DNA of 64,000 nt from DATKMP01 sp963790045 (GTDB lineage: Bacteria; Bacteroidota; Ignavibacteria; UBA10030). The notes beneath the pieces were generated by a model, which was not told where the DNA came from, did no database searches, and saw only the letters and a program-made list of their open reading frames with translations. The translations under genes were made by a program, and so were the position numbers. The stretch spans positions 372,001 to 436,000 of the forward strand of contig CAWBMS010000011.1 of the NCBI GenBank assembly GCA_963790045.1, in the 5' to 3' direction. Positions 30,593-40,811 of this stretch are shown piece by piece; the first letter of the stretch is position 1; each line of letters opens with the position of its first letter.

Positions 30593-31606
30593 ATGAACGG
30601 CAAAAAGAAAATATTGTCGGACGTTGCGCTGATCTGCACGTTGTATAATGAAAGATCGGGGATAGAAGCGTTTGTTCGTTCCCTGTATGGTATGGATGTG
30701 TGGCCTGCGGAGATTGTTTTCGTTGACGGTGGTTCGACAGACGGAACGATAGATTTATTGAAAAAACTTGTTAAAGAATTATTCTGTGAAATAGATGTTC
30801 ACGTCATTGTAGATCCGACTTGTAATATCAATTACACACCGGGGCCGGTCGCGAAGGGGCGTAACATAGCCATTGCTGCATCAAATAAAAGTAATATTGC
30901 GGTTACCGATGCCGGATGTGAAGTCGATCCCTTGTGGCTTAAAGAGATTACAGCGCCCTTACAGGATGCAACGATAGACATGGTCGGAGGGCGTTTCGAG
31001 CCAAAGCCCACGACGTACTTTGAAGAGTGTCAGTCTCTGTTAACTGTCGAAAACGCATCCTATTTAAATAAGAACACGTTCTTGCCATCGTCCCGTTCTG
31101 TCGCATTTAGAAAGAGGATATGGGAACAAGTAGGTGGCTATCCGGAAAAAGGGTTGGCAGCAGAAGATACTCTCTTTGATATCAAGGTAAGAGCTTTGAC
31201 AGATAGAATTGTAGCGGAGCCAGGTGCGCTGGTGTATTGGAGAATGCGCCCCAATGTGTTTGTATTTGCCAAGTTGATATACAGATATGGTTTTGGAGAT
31301 GGTTTTTGTCATATTCTTATTGTCAATGCCCTGCGAAATCTGTCAAAGATTGTTGCAGGGATCCTTTTACTCTTTTGCGGTTTTTTTATAAATCACTTTT
31401 TTTTCGTTATAGCGCTTCTTTATTATTGGTGGTTACCGTTTACCAGATGTTTGCAACATGCTTTTAAAATGAAAAATATTACGAAATATCCCGTAGTCTC
31501 TTTTCTAAAAGAGATTGCGGATGTGGCCTATTTTGTAGGATACGTACATGGCTCATTAACATCAAAACATCCAAAGTTTCATAAAATAAATGATCATGCA
31601 GATTGA
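30593..31606 (+). CDS. Glycosyltransferase family 2 with C-terminal membrane segments
   Basis: 337 residues, one base after the flippase stop. GT-A fold: VALICTLYNERSGIEAFVRSL, EIVFVDGGSTDGTIDLL, and a DxD-like site in AVTDAGCEVDPLWL; then YPEKGLAAEDTLFDIKVRA in the acceptor region. Two C-terminal hydrophobic stretches (ILLLFCGFFINHFFFVIALLYY) anchor it to the membrane. It adds one sugar of the repeat unit; donor and linkage unknown. Confidence 0.88.
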   Translation: MNGKKKILSDVALICTLYNERSGIEAFVRSLYGMDVWPAEIVFVDGGSTDGTIDLLKKLVKELFCEIDVHVIVDPTCNINYTPGPVAKGRNIAIAASNKSNIAVTDAGCEVDPLWLKEITAPLQDATIDMVGGRFEPKPTTYFEECQSLLTVENASYLNKNTFLPSSRSVAFRKRIWEQVGGYPEKGLAAEDTLFDIKVRALTDRIVAEPGALVYWRMRPNVFVFAKLIYRYGFGDGFCHILIVNALRNLSKIVAGILLLFCGFFINHFFFVIALLYYWWLPFTRCLQHAFKMKNITKYPVVSFLKEIADVAYFVGYVHGSLTSKHPKFHKINDHAD

Positions 31607-31731
31607 TGGATTATCAGAGATATAATAGGACACCGGTACGAAAATCGAAGGACCATATTTATGAAAGATGATGACAACATCGTGATGGCGCTGGGAAAGG
31701 ATCCTTTGCGATTTTATAACAATGCAACATT

Positions 31732-32929
31732 ATGGATTGTTCTATGAATGTGGTCTACATTGGCAAAATGGGCGATGCCATTAACAACCTTTTTGCACTA
31801 ACGAAGATAGTTTCAAAAGTTGTAGTTGTTAATACTGATTTCAGTTATTTCTATGATGAAGTGGATGGGATGCAGCAAACTATCGGAAAAGACTGCAGAA
31901 TTTTGAATCTCTACAAATCAGGCAGTTACATTGAAAAAAAAATCCCACTTTGGCTCAGGAAACTGTGGAGATACTTCATGTGTCTTTTTGGGATGCTCTT
32001 TTTATAAATTCTTGAACCATCAGACAAAAAGAGCTAATACTTTGAAGGAATTTATAGAAGAAGAAAATATTCAACTTGTGTTTGCCTCTTGGGGAACGGA
32101 TTCAGTACCAGATATTATGCTTTTACGTACCGTCTTTCCCGATATTCCTATTGTGCATTATATGCCGACATTTCCCACATCTTATGATTCCTGGTTAAGA
32201 GAGAAGCTTCAAATATCTCTTTTCAGAAGGGGGATGTATCTCGTAAACGGTTTTATTGCTGGCAGTGAGAGAATGAAGCGGTATCTCACGCAATCTTTTG
32301 GAATAGATGATGATTCAATTTTCGTGGGTCCGATATTCTATACTTCGGAATACTTTGCCAAGAAAAACCTACCGCCCCTTTCAACGACTGACCATGAGCC
32401 GCACTTGGTGTGTACGGGCTCAACGTACAACTCGTATCCTGGTAACGACGTTATTGATCATATTTTAGAAATCACCGACAAAAATATCCATGTTCATTGC
32501 CATAAAAACGGAAACTATCCGTCCGATACGCCCTATCTTCATCTCTTCGAAAGATTTGATACTCCGGGAATGGTCAGCGGTTCTCTTGCGACTTTTTTTA
32601 CGCAATTTGATGGATGCTTGGTTCTCTATAACGCTGTTCCCGAACGATTGAGATATGAGTTCAGTGTCCCGCAACGATTTTTAATTTGCTTTACAGCGGG
32701 AATACCAATATTTATGCCAAAAGGAATTTTTATAAGCTGCGAAGAAATCATTGAGAAGTACAAAAACGGAGTTGTTTGCAGCAATGTTGAGGAACTAAAT
32801 AAAATTCTCCGCGATCCGGAAAACATGAAAGAACTGAAGAGCAGAGCGAGCACGGTAAACACTCATTTTGCATTTGAAGCACAAGCAAAACAGTTGTTTT
32901 CATTTCTATCAAGGTATTGCCCGAACTGA
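31732..32929 (+). CDS. Glycosyltransferase-like protein (one frameshift near 32003)
   Basis: Two frames join cleanly in the T-run near 32003: PLWLRKLWRYFMCLFGMLF then YKFLNHQTKRANTLKEF. Start ATG 31732 or 31744; the N-terminus VVYIGKMGDAINNLFALTK has a GT-B-like glycine loop. The second domain has HLVCTGSTYNSYPGN, IHVHCHKNGNYP and a terminal ENMKELKSRASTVNTHF. It lacks the clear E-x7-E of GT4 enzymes, so the family is uncertain. Cytoplasmic, part of the polysaccharide operon. Confidence 0.65.
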
Positions 32930-32990
32930 CAGAATATCCGTGAAGATGTGTGTTTGAATTGTTTTTATACACTATGAGTGTGCGAACGGT

Positions 32991-34121
32991 ATGATAAAGA
33001 AAAGAGATATAATTGTATTTGGTGATGATTGGGGAAGGTATCCATCGACGATACAATATCTTGCTCAAGAACTGGCAAAAGACAATAGGATTTTATGGAT
33101 CGGATCCCTCGGACTACGGAAGCCCAAATTTCATTATAAAGATTTTAAAAGGATTTATGAAAAAGGGGAAAAAATATTCCATACTCGGGAACAGGACAGC
33201 GGGGAAGATGGAAATCTCTATCAGATCCATACTTTTATTCTGCCGTTTCATGACGTTCCCTTGATCTGGAAATGGAATGTTCGTTCTTTAGTGAAGTCAA
33301 TCAAGAAAAAGATGTCTCTTCTCAACTTCAAGGATGTTTTGCTGATCACTGCCTCTCCGATCGTCGGGGATGTCGTCGGACAATTGGGTGAAATATCTAG
33401 CCATTATATATGTCTGGATGACTTCACGGAATTTGAAGGAGCGGTAAAATTAATTGCGGAACAGGAGCATGTTCTGCTGAAAAAAATTGATAGCTGTTTC
33501 GCAGTATCCGAGGTACTGATGAAAACTCGAACGCCGAAAAATGGACAAGTGTACCATTTGCCGCAAGGGATACAAACTTCCCATTTTCTTGGTTCTCCCG
33601 GTCCAATTCCAATTGCTTTCAGGAACTATAAAAAGCCCATCGTCGGATACTTCGGAATTTTAGCTTCCTATATCGATTATACAGTGATTGTGGAAACGGC
33701 CAAGAGGATGTCCGATGTAACATTTATTTATTTGGGGAGAACGACGCTCAATATCGAATTTCTTAACAAGATACCCAACATAAATTATCTTGGTGAAGTA
33801 CCCTACCAATATCTACCACAACATGCACAAATATTTGATGTCGGATTTATTCCTTTTTTGGTGAACGATCTTACGATTGCGGCAAATCCGTTAAAATTGC
33901 TCGAATATTTCGCCTTAGGATTGCCGGTAGTTTCAAGCGATCTTCCCGAAGTCAGGAAATTCGAGCCGATGGTTCGGATCTATAACGATGTTGATTCTTG
34001 TGTCCGATGTATTTCTCTCGCCCTGCAGGAAAATTCTGAAAGTAAAGCGAATGAGAAACGTGCTTTGGCAGAACGATATTCCTGGGAAAAAATAGCGGGA
34101 GATATTCAGATGTCATGTTGA
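32991..34121 (+). CDS. Glycosyltransferase (TuaH/GT4-like)
   Basis: 376 residues with the N-terminal signature IIVFGDDWGRYPSTIQYLAQELAKDNRILWIGSLG of TuaH-like exopolysaccharide glycosyltransferases. The C-terminal Rossmann domain shows KPIVGYFGILASYIDY, DVTFIYLGRTT, YLGEVPYQYLPQHAQIFDVGFIPF and ANPLKLLEYFALGLPVVSSDLPEV, the usual nucleotide-sugar pocket. Transfers a hexose or deoxyhexose to the growing repeat unit; specificity not predictable. Confidence 0.85.
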   Translation: MIKKRDIIVFGDDWGRYPSTIQYLAQELAKDNRILWIGSLGLRKPKFHYKDFKRIYEKGEKIFHTREQDSGEDGNLYQIHTFILPFHDVPLIWKWNVRSLVKSIKKKMSLLNFKDVLLITASPIVGDVVGQLGEISSHYICLDDFTEFEGAVKLIAEQEHVLLKKIDSCFAVSEVLMKTRTPKNGQVYHLPQGIQTSHFLGSPGPIPIAFRNYKKPIVGYFGILASYIDYTVIVETAKRMSDVTFIYLGRTTLNIEFLNKIPNINYLGEVPYQYLPQHAQIFDVGFIPFLVNDLTIAANPLKLLEYFALGLPVVSSDLPEVRKFEPMVRIYNDVDSCVRCISLALQENSESKANEKRALAERYSWEKIAGDIQMSC

Positions 34122-34268
34122 AAATTGAGAAAGATAAAATAACGAGAACATAGACGAATGATTGTTGTTTATTACCGTGTGATGTGAAGAATAGATTGTT
34201 TAGAGAAAACCAATATCGCTATTGGGTTTGACGATCGAATTTCGCTGACTCAGACTGAATAAATATTT

Positions 34269-35486
34269 ATGGCTATCGATAGAAAAAAGAAAATATTAGT
34301 ATTAAGTTCAAGAGTCCCGTTTCCATTAATTGGCGGAGATCGGATTCGAATATTTAATTTTGGAAAACATCTGTCTGAAAAATACGATATGGATCTCCTG
34401 GCCTTGCACGAAGGAACTATAGTGGAGAACTTTAACGAGGAGTTACAAAACGCTTATAAGCGAGTCGTAATATTCTGTTACCCTCGTTGGAGGTTTATTC
34501 TGCATGCCTTGCTGGGTGTGTTTACGAATAAGGCATTCCAAATGGCGTATTATGATTTCGCCGATGCACAGAGATGGTTCGATGCACATATTCACGAATA
34601 TGATGGTGTGTTCGTCAATCATATCCGTATGATGTCTTATGCCCAACGCGCTGTTCTTCCGAAATGGATTGATTTACACGATGCAATATCGTTAAATTAT
34701 TCAAATGGTATGAAGAACGCTAATTTTCTCTGGAGGACTGTTTATCGCTATGAACAAAAGAGGGTCATTGAATGTGAAAATGCAGCAGTACAAGAGTTTC
34801 AAAGGACATTTATTGTTTCAGAACGGGATAAAAGATATTTAACGGAAAGAGGCTGTCTTTCCGACCAAATCGTTGTTGTTCCTGTCGCTGTTTCCGACGA
34901 ACTTCTTGATGAACGGTTTGAAACAAAAGAAGACGAGCAGATATGCTTTATTGGCAAAATGGATACGGTTGCGAATATCGATGCTGCCTGTTATTTCGCA
35001 AAGGAGATATTCCCTGAATTAAGAAAACACAAGATGAATCTGCGATTCGTCATTGTCGGGGCAAAGCCGGTAAGGGCTGTTTGCGATTTGGAACAAATCG
35101 ATGGCGTAAAAGTCACGGGTTGGGTGCGAGATCCTTATAAAATTGTTCTCAAATCTAAGGTGGTGGTTGCACCTATGCGCATTGGAGCCGGAATGCAAAA
35201 TAAGGTACTGGAAGCGATGGCTTTGCAGAAAGCTGTCGTTTTGTCCTCACTGGCGTCCGACGGTATCCAAGCTGTTCCCGATCGCCATTATTTTGTTGCG
35301 GACGATATTGATCAGTATGTGCATTCTATTTTGAAGTTAATGGAAGATGGTGTTCTGCGGAAAGATATTGGTGTTCAGGCAAGAAAGTGGATTGAGACAA
35401 ATCACACATGGAAAATTATTTCAAGAATATTTACGGACGAGTTTGAACAATCCTTTTTAGGCTCGACGCAGAAAGAAGAGAAATAG
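34269..35486 (+). CDS. Glycosyltransferase family 4
   Basis: 405 residues, GT-B fold. N-domain: ILVLSSRVPFPLIGGDRIRIFNF, which resembles GTs of the PEP-CTERM/EpsH-associated 'sugar transferase' group. C-domain: QICFIGKMDTVANIDAACYFAKEIFPEL, FVIVGAKPV, VKVTGWVRDPYKIVLKSKVVVAPMRIGAGMQNKVLEAMALQKAVVLSS with the donor-binding G-x-G-M-Q-N-K-x-L-E. Separated by about 150 bases from the previous gene and 4 from the next. Confidence 0.88.
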   Translation: MAIDRKKKILVLSSRVPFPLIGGDRIRIFNFGKHLSEKYDMDLLALHEGTIVENFNEELQNAYKRVVIFCYPRWRFILHALLGVFTNKAFQMAYYDFADAQRWFDAHIHEYDGVFVNHIRMMSYAQRAVLPKWIDLHDAISLNYSNGMKNANFLWRTVYRYEQKRVIECENAAVQEFQRTFIVSERDKRYLTERGCLSDQIVVVPVAVSDELLDERFETKEDEQICFIGKMDTVANIDAACYFAKEIFPELRKHKMNLRFVIVGAKPVRAVCDLEQIDGVKVTGWVRDPYKIVLKSKVVVAPMRIGAGMQNKVLEAMALQKAVVLSSLASDGIQAVPDRHYFVADDIDQYVHSILKLMEDGVLRKDIGVQARKWIETNHTWKIISRIFTDEFEQSFLGSTQKEEK

Positions 35487-35490
35487 CAAC

Positions 35491-36450
35491 ATGATTATTG
35501 TTACAGGTAATGCCGGCTTTATCGGAAGATATTTGACAACGAGTCTTCTCGCAAATGGATGTGAAGTCCACGGGATAGATATTCGGCCAAGAACAGATGT
35601 GGAGAAAGGGTTTTACCAATATGAAGGGAATATCCTTAAGAATAATGAAATCCGTTCTGCGATGGCAGGTGCAGAAAGTGTGATCCATCTGGCCGCTGCA
35701 CACAAAGATTTCGGAATAACTAAATCTCAATATGACACTATCAATGAGCATGGTACAAGAATAGTGTTGGAAGAGGCGACGAAAGCTAATATAGAAAAAA
35801 TCGTTTTTTACAGCTCGGTTTCAGTGTACGGAGCACAATCTAATACAACAGAGGATACACCTCCGGTGCCGAACACTCCGTATGGTGCTTCCAAGCTGGC
35901 TGCAGAACGATTAGTGTGCGCTTGGGCACAAGAGTATCCAACACGAACAGCCATTATTATACGACCGACGGTTGTCTTTGGACCAAGAAATCAGGCAAAT
36001 ATATTTAGATTAATCCGGCAAGTGTGCGATGGTCGCTTTCTCATGGTCGGGCGCGGTGATAATATCAAGTCTATTGCGTTCGTGCGCAATGTGGTTGATG
36101 CGACAGTCTATCTGCTCGGCAAATGCGATCATGGTGTGCATATTTTTAATTATGCAGATGAACCACACAGGACCACCCGGGAATTGACTGCTTTGATTGC
36201 ACTCCTTTCAAATAGAAAATTGCCTCAGTGGTACATCCCCGTCCACATTGCAGAGTTGGGTGGAGTTGTGTTTGATGTCGCCGGAAAGCTGACGGGGATC
36301 GATTTTCCAATTACGGCGGCACGGATGAAGAAGTTCTCGGTCTCAACGTATCATCGAGCTGAGCGTATTCGTCAATTCGGATTCGTCCCAAAATATTCTA
36401 TTGAAGAAGGATTAAAAGAGAACATAGACTGGTATAGGGCACAAGTATGA
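35491..36450 (+). CDS. Extended SDR nucleotide-sugar epimerase/dehydratase
   Basis: 319 residues. NAD-binding VTGNAGFIGRYLTTSLL, VIHLAAAHKDFG, catalytic Ser region FYSSVSVYG and YGASKLAAERL (YxxxK), then IIIRPTVVFGPRN and IKSIAFVRNVVDATVYLL. It resembles UDP-GlcNAc/UDP-glucose 4-epimerases or 4-ketoreductases used in repeat-unit synthesis; the exact reaction is not decided. Its stop overlaps the wecB start by four bases. Confidence 0.87.
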   Translation: MIIVTGNAGFIGRYLTTSLLANGCEVHGIDIRPRTDVEKGFYQYEGNILKNNEIRSAMAGAESVIHLAAAHKDFGITKSQYDTINEHGTRIVLEEATKANIEKIVFYSSVSVYGAQSNTTEDTPPVPNTPYGASKLAAERLVCAWAQEYPTRTAIIIRPTVVFGPRNQANIFRLIRQVCDGRFLMVGRGDNIKSIAFVRNVVDATVYLLGKCDHGVHIFNYADEPHRTTRELTALIALLSNRKLPQWYIPVHIAELGGVVFDVAGKLTGIDFPITAARMKKFSVSTYHRAERIRQFGFVPKYSIEEGLKENIDWYRAQV

Positions 36451-37541
36451 AAACTATTTTTATCATTGCCGGCACACGGCCAGAAATTATTAAAACGGCA
36501 CCGGTAGTGCTTGAAGCACAAAAACGGAAAAATGAATTTAAAACATTTTACTGTCTCACCGGACAGCATAAAACCATGGCGATGGAAGCGTTATCGATCT
36601 TTGGTATTCAACCGGATGATGATCTTTCGATTATGCGTCCGAATCAAACGTTAAATGATATTTGTGGATCGATCTTTGCAAAACTTCCTTCAGTAATTGA
36701 CAAAGTAAAACCAGATGTTTTGATGGTGCAGGGCGATACGACAACAGCAGCAATGTCGGCGTTGTGCGCGTTCAATCTAAAAATTCCCGTCGCTCATATT
36801 GAAGCTGGGCTGCGGACATTCGACATGTTTGCACCGTATCCTGAAGAATGCAATCGCAGATTGATTAGCGTTGTCTCGAAGTACAATTTTTGTCCAACGG
36901 AAGCATCCCGACAAAACTTATTGAAGGAGAATGCTGATCCGAAAACTTTATTTGTGACAGGCAATACTGTTGTTGATGCGTTGCGCTTTTTACAGGAGCA
37001 TCAATCGCTGGATGATGTGAATTCCATTGCACCGCAACTACGAAAGCCCTATGTGTTGGTAACAGCGCATCGCCGTGAAAGCTTCGGCGGTGGATTCGAA
37101 AATATTTGCCGGGCACTGAAAGATGCGGCGACAAGTTATCCGCAATTTGATTTTATTTATCCGGTGCATTTAAATCCAAACGTACAAGCTCCGGTCAAAG
37201 CGATGTTAAGCTCGGTTTCAAATATTCATCTTATTGCACCGGTTCCTTATTTACAGTTGTTGACGTTGTTAAAGAATTGTGCTTTTGTGCTTACCGATTC
37301 AGGCGGGATTCAAGAAGAAGCGCCGACATTTGGAAAACATTGCATAGTTTTACGTGATGTGACCGAGCGGATGGAAAGTGTTGATCTTGAGATGTCCGAA
37401 TTGGTTGGAGCACATTATGAAAAAATTATGGCAGCTATAAATCATACTATGCAGTCAGTACCGGTGTATTCGGAAGGACAAAATCCATACGGTGACGGGC
37501 ATACATCAGAAAAAATTCTTGATATATTATCACAACAGTAA
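36447..37541 (+). CDS. wecB: UDP-N-acetylglucosamine 2-epimerase (non-hydrolysing)
   Basis: 364 residues, family length. Makes UDP-ManNAc, or the 2,3-diacetamido-uronate version if it is WbpI-like. Seen: IIAGTRPEIIKTAPVV, QGDTTTAAMSALCAF, HIEAGLRTFDMFAPYPEECNRRLI, VTAHRRESFGGGFENI, YPVHLNPNV and the UDP-binding LTDSGGIQEEAPTFGK. The DegT aminotransferase two genes on would fit an amino-sugar pathway such as ManNAc3NAc uronate, but wbpB/wbpD-type partners are not seen here. Confidence 0.92.
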   Translation: MKTIFIIAGTRPEIIKTAPVVLEAQKRKNEFKTFYCLTGQHKTMAMEALSIFGIQPDDDLSIMRPNQTLNDICGSIFAKLPSVIDKVKPDVLMVQGDTTTAAMSALCAFNLKIPVAHIEAGLRTFDMFAPYPEECNRRLISVVSKYNFCPTEASRQNLLKENADPKTLFVTGNTVVDALRFLQEHQSLDDVNSIAPQLRKPYVLVTAHRRESFGGGFENICRALKDAATSYPQFDFIYPVHLNPNVQAPVKAMLSSVSNIHLIAPVPYLQLLTLLKNCAFVLTDSGGIQEEAPTFGKHCIVLRDVTERMESVDLEMSELVGAHYEKIMAAINHTMQSVPVYSEGQNPYGDGHTSEKILDILSQQ

Positions 37542-37547
37542 AAGGAT

Positions 37548-38963
37548 ATGAAAGTTTATCGCGAATATCTTGTTTCTCTTATTATCAATATCATGAGCAT
37601 CAACCTGACCTATCTTGTGTATTACGGCTTTCGTATGTACAGCGACTGGGTACCATATATTATAAAACCAGATTCTTCCCTTCCTATGGTGATGCTTACG
37701 TTATACTGGTTATTATGGTTTGGCCTTTTTGGTATGTTTCGCTCATGGTACTACCAAACACAAATAGACGAACTCATCAATATCATTCGCGCGACATTTA
37801 TTGGAGGATTGGTACTGTTCTTCTTTCTGTTTAACAGCAACAGCGGTATGCTTGGCGCTGCTCACTCACGATTGTTACTCGTCGGTTATTGCGCGTTACT
37901 ATTCCTTTTTGTCTGCACGGGGCGTTTTTTTGTGCGCGGACTAAAACGGCGATTGGTACTTGCAGGCATTGGTGTGAAAAACACTTTGATTGTCGGTTGG
38001 TCAAAAAAGGCGTTTGAGTTATGTGATATGGTAAAACATAATCCTGTCTTTGGAAATAAACTCATCGGCTTTGTTGCTCCTCTTCCTACGAAAGAAAAGC
38101 ATGGACGGAGGCACAACTTATATCATACCGTACCGCTCATCGGAAGCGCAAACGAATTGCCTATACTTATAAAAAATAATAACGTGGAGGAAATCTTGAT
38201 CGGATTAGATTCTACACAACATGAGCAGTTGTCCGAGATTATGGGATACTGCGATACACACAATGTACACATGAAAATTATGCCGGATATGTATGATATT
38301 GTCAGTGGGCAGGCGCGCATCAGTTCTCTTTCCGGTATGCCGTTAATGGAAGTACGCCCGCAGCTAATGATGCCGTGGGAAGAATCGGCAAAGCGCATTT
38401 TGGATGTTTTGGTCTCGTCAGCGATTTTAATCATTGGATTGCCTCTGTGGCTTTTGCTTGGATTGATTATTAAAATAGATTCCCGTGGTCCCGTCTTATA
38501 TAAGCAAGTAAGAGTTGGGAAAAACGGCGAACACTTTAAGATGTACAAATTTCGTTCGATGCGTACGGATGCAGAAAAAAAATCAGGACCTGTGTGGGCT
38601 GGGAAAAATGATCCACGTGTGACGCGCAGCGGATGGTTGCTTCGCAAAACGCATTTAGATGAAGTACCGCAATTTATCAATGTACTTATTGGCGATATGA
38701 GCCTTGTCGGTCCTCGACCGGAACGGCCATTTTTTGTTGAGAAGTTAAAAAAAGAAATACCGTTGTACAATCATCGGCATCGTGTGCGCCCTGGAATTAC
38801 CGGATGGGCACAAGTGAAACACAAATATGATGAAAGTATGGAGGATGTGCGCACAAAGATTAAGTATGATTTATTTTATATCGAAAACATTTCATGGCGC
38901 ATGGATATAAAAATATTATTGAATACCTTATATGTGATGATAACAGGAAAAGGACACACATAA
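37548..38963 (+). CDS. Initiating polyprenyl-phosphate glycosylphosphotransferase (WbaP/WcaJ-type)
   Basis: 471 residues. Four or five N-terminal membrane segments, a CoA-binding-like Rossmann middle domain (LIVGWSKKAFELCDMV ... HNLYHTVPLIGSANELP), and the catalytic C-terminal domain: KRILDVLVSSAILIIGLPLWL, GPVLYKQVRVGKNGEHFKMYKFRSM, LRKTHLDEVPQFINVLIGDMSLVGPRPERP, RHRVRPGITGWAQV. It transfers a sugar-1-phosphate to undecaprenyl phosphate, starting each repeat unit. All catalytic landmarks are present, unlike the related domain at 42.3-42.9 kb. Confidence 0.93.
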   Translation: MKVYREYLVSLIINIMSINLTYLVYYGFRMYSDWVPYIIKPDSSLPMVMLTLYWLLWFGLFGMFRSWYYQTQIDELINIIRATFIGGLVLFFFLFNSNSGMLGAAHSRLLLVGYCALLFLFVCTGRFFVRGLKRRLVLAGIGVKNTLIVGWSKKAFELCDMVKHNPVFGNKLIGFVAPLPTKEKHGRRHNLYHTVPLIGSANELPILIKNNNVEEILIGLDSTQHEQLSEIMGYCDTHNVHMKIMPDMYDIVSGQARISSLSGMPLMEVRPQLMMPWEESAKRILDVLVSSAILIIGLPLWLLLGLIIKIDSRGPVLYKQVRVGKNGEHFKMYKFRSMRTDAEKKSGPVWAGKNDPRVTRSGWLLRKTHLDEVPQFINVLIGDMSLVGPRPERPFFVEKLKKEIPLYNHRHRVRPGITGWAQVKHKYDESMEDVRTKIKYDLFYIENISWRMDIKILLNTLYVMITGKGHT

Positions 38964-38964
38964 C

Positions 38965-40072
38965 ATGAGACCGATCCAAATGGTCGATGTCGTTGGCCAG
39001 TATAAAAAAATCCAACCCGAAATAGACGCCGCTGTGCATAGTGTTCTGGAATCGGGACAGTACCATACTCGGGAAAGAAGTCTCTGAGTTTGAAAAAGAG
39101 ATCGCCGCATATTTGCATGTTGGCCATGCTGTTGGATGTGCATCCGGAACCGATGCATTGCTATCCGCGCTGATGGCACTCAACATCGGTCCCGGTGATG
39201 AGGTCGTAACAACGCCGTTCACGTTTGTAGCGACCACAGAAACAATTGTCTTGCTCGGCGCAACACCGGTCTATGTCGATATAGATCCGGCAACGTTTAA
39301 TATTGATCCTTCAAAAGTTGAAGCGGCAATTACAAAAAATACTAAAGCTATTATTCCAGTTCATTTGTATGGTCATTCTGTTGATATGAATCCGTTAATG
39401 GCGATAGCGAATAAGCATGGCGTTCCTGTCATCGAAGATATGTGCCAGGCAATTGGTGCAACATATCAGAAGAAATTTGTAGGTGGAATAGGAACAATGG
39501 GCTGCATCAGTTTTTTTCCGAGTAAAAATCTCGGAGCATTCGGTGATGCAGGAATGATTGTCACGAATGATGGCGCTCTTGCAGAAAAATTGCGAATGAT
39601 CGTTGTGCATGGATCCCGCGAACGATACAAACATGAAATTATGGGAATGAACAGCCGGCTTGATGCATTGCAGGCAGCGATGCTGCGTGTGAAACTGCAC
39701 TATCTTGATCAATGGATTGAAGCACGACGTACGGCGGCAAAAAAATACAATCAACTGTTTGTCGGTACAGGAATCCACATTCCTGTTGAAGAATCTTACG
39801 GCAGGCATGTGTTTCATCAATATACGATCCGATTAAAAAATCGTGATGATGTCGCTAAGCATCTCTCGGAAAAGAAAATTCCGCACGGTGTCTATTATCC
39901 TATTCCTTTACATCTGCAGGAAGCGTATCGACAACACAGCAAAATCTGTGGACCATTGACGGAAACAAACAACGCTTGCAAAGAAGTTCTTTCCTTGCCG
40001 ATGCATACGGAATTGGATGATGAACAGCAACGATTTATTACACAAGCCATCTTAGAAAGCGCAAAAGCATAA
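38965..40072 (+). CDS. DegT/DnrJ/EryC1 PLP-dependent sugar aminotransferase (one-base insertion near 39063)
   Basis: Start ATG 38965 (MRPIQMVDVVGQYKKIQPEID) follows the previous stop directly. An extra C near 39063 breaks ESGQY to ILGKEVSEFEKEIAAYL; with it removed the protein is about 368 residues. Seen: VGCASGTDALLSALMAL, TPFTFVATTETIVLLGATPVYVDID, VPVIEDMCQAIGATY and the PLP lysine in SFFPSKNLGAFGDAGM. Closest in feel to WbpE/VioA-type enzymes that aminate 3- or 4-keto UDP/dTDP sugars. The product of rmlB or an oxidised UDP-GlcNAc derivative could be its substrate. Confidence 0.92.
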
Positions 40073-40083
40073 ACAGGATTTCC

Positions 40084-40806
40084 ATGAAACATTCACTTGT
40101 AATTATCCCTACCTATAATGAAGCGGAAAATATTCCACGTATCATTCCAGAAATATTAAAACAGGACGATGGAATCGAAGTCCTTATTGTGGATGATGGT
40201 TCTCCCGACGGCACTGCAACAATTGTAAAAGACTTCCAGAAGAATAATGCCAGGATCCATTTGATAGAACGTTCAGGCAAACAAGGATTGGGAACGGCGT
40301 ATGTTGCTGGATTTCATTATGCATTGACGCATGGTTTTGAGTTTGTGTTTGAAATGGATGCAGATTTTTCTCATGATCCGAAAGATCTTCCAAGATTGTT
40401 GGAAAAAATCGATGAGTGCGATATTGTTATCGGTTCGCGATATATATCAGGCGTCAATGTCGTCAATTGGCCGATGAAACGATTGATCCTAAGTTATTGC
40501 GCCAATCTTTATACACGCTGTATCACCGGGATGCCGATCCATGATGCGACCGCCGGGTTCAAATGCTATCGAAGAAAAGTTTTGGAATCTTTAAAACTTG
40601 ATGCGATCAAATCCAACGGTTATAGTTTTCAAATCGAAACAAATTTTAAGGCGTGGATTCGGGGATTCAAGATTTGCGAAATCCCTATCATCTTTAATGA
40701 TCGACGTGCCGGTGTTTCTAAAATGTCGAAACATATCGTGTACGAAGCAGCATTTTTAGTGTGGAAACTCAAACTGCAAAGTATCTTTGATAAGAAAAGT
40801 TTGTAG
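40084..40806 (+). CDS. Polyprenol monophosphomannose synthase (DPM1-like, GT2)
   Basis: 240 residues, catalytic domain only. Seen: VIIPTYNEAENIPRIIPEIL, VLIVDDGSPDGTATIV, FVFEMDADFSHDPKDLPRLL (DxD with SHDP) and VIGSRYISG. No C-terminal membrane helices, matching the soluble Ppm1-like form. It makes polyprenyl-phosphate mannose or a related sugar for transfer outside the membrane, e.g. to lipids or protein. It lies inside the polysaccharide cluster in the same orientation. Confidence 0.9.
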   Translation: MKHSLVIIPTYNEAENIPRIIPEILKQDDGIEVLIVDDGSPDGTATIVKDFQKNNARIHLIERSGKQGLGTAYVAGFHYALTHGFEFVFEMDADFSHDPKDLPRLLEKIDECDIVIGSRYISGVNVVNWPMKRLILSYCANLYTRCITGMPIHDATAGFKCYRRKVLESLKLDAIKSNGYSFQIETNFKAWIRGFKICEIPIIFNDRRAGVSKMSKHIVYEAAFLVWKLKLQSIFDKKSL

Positions 40807-40811
40807 CCGCA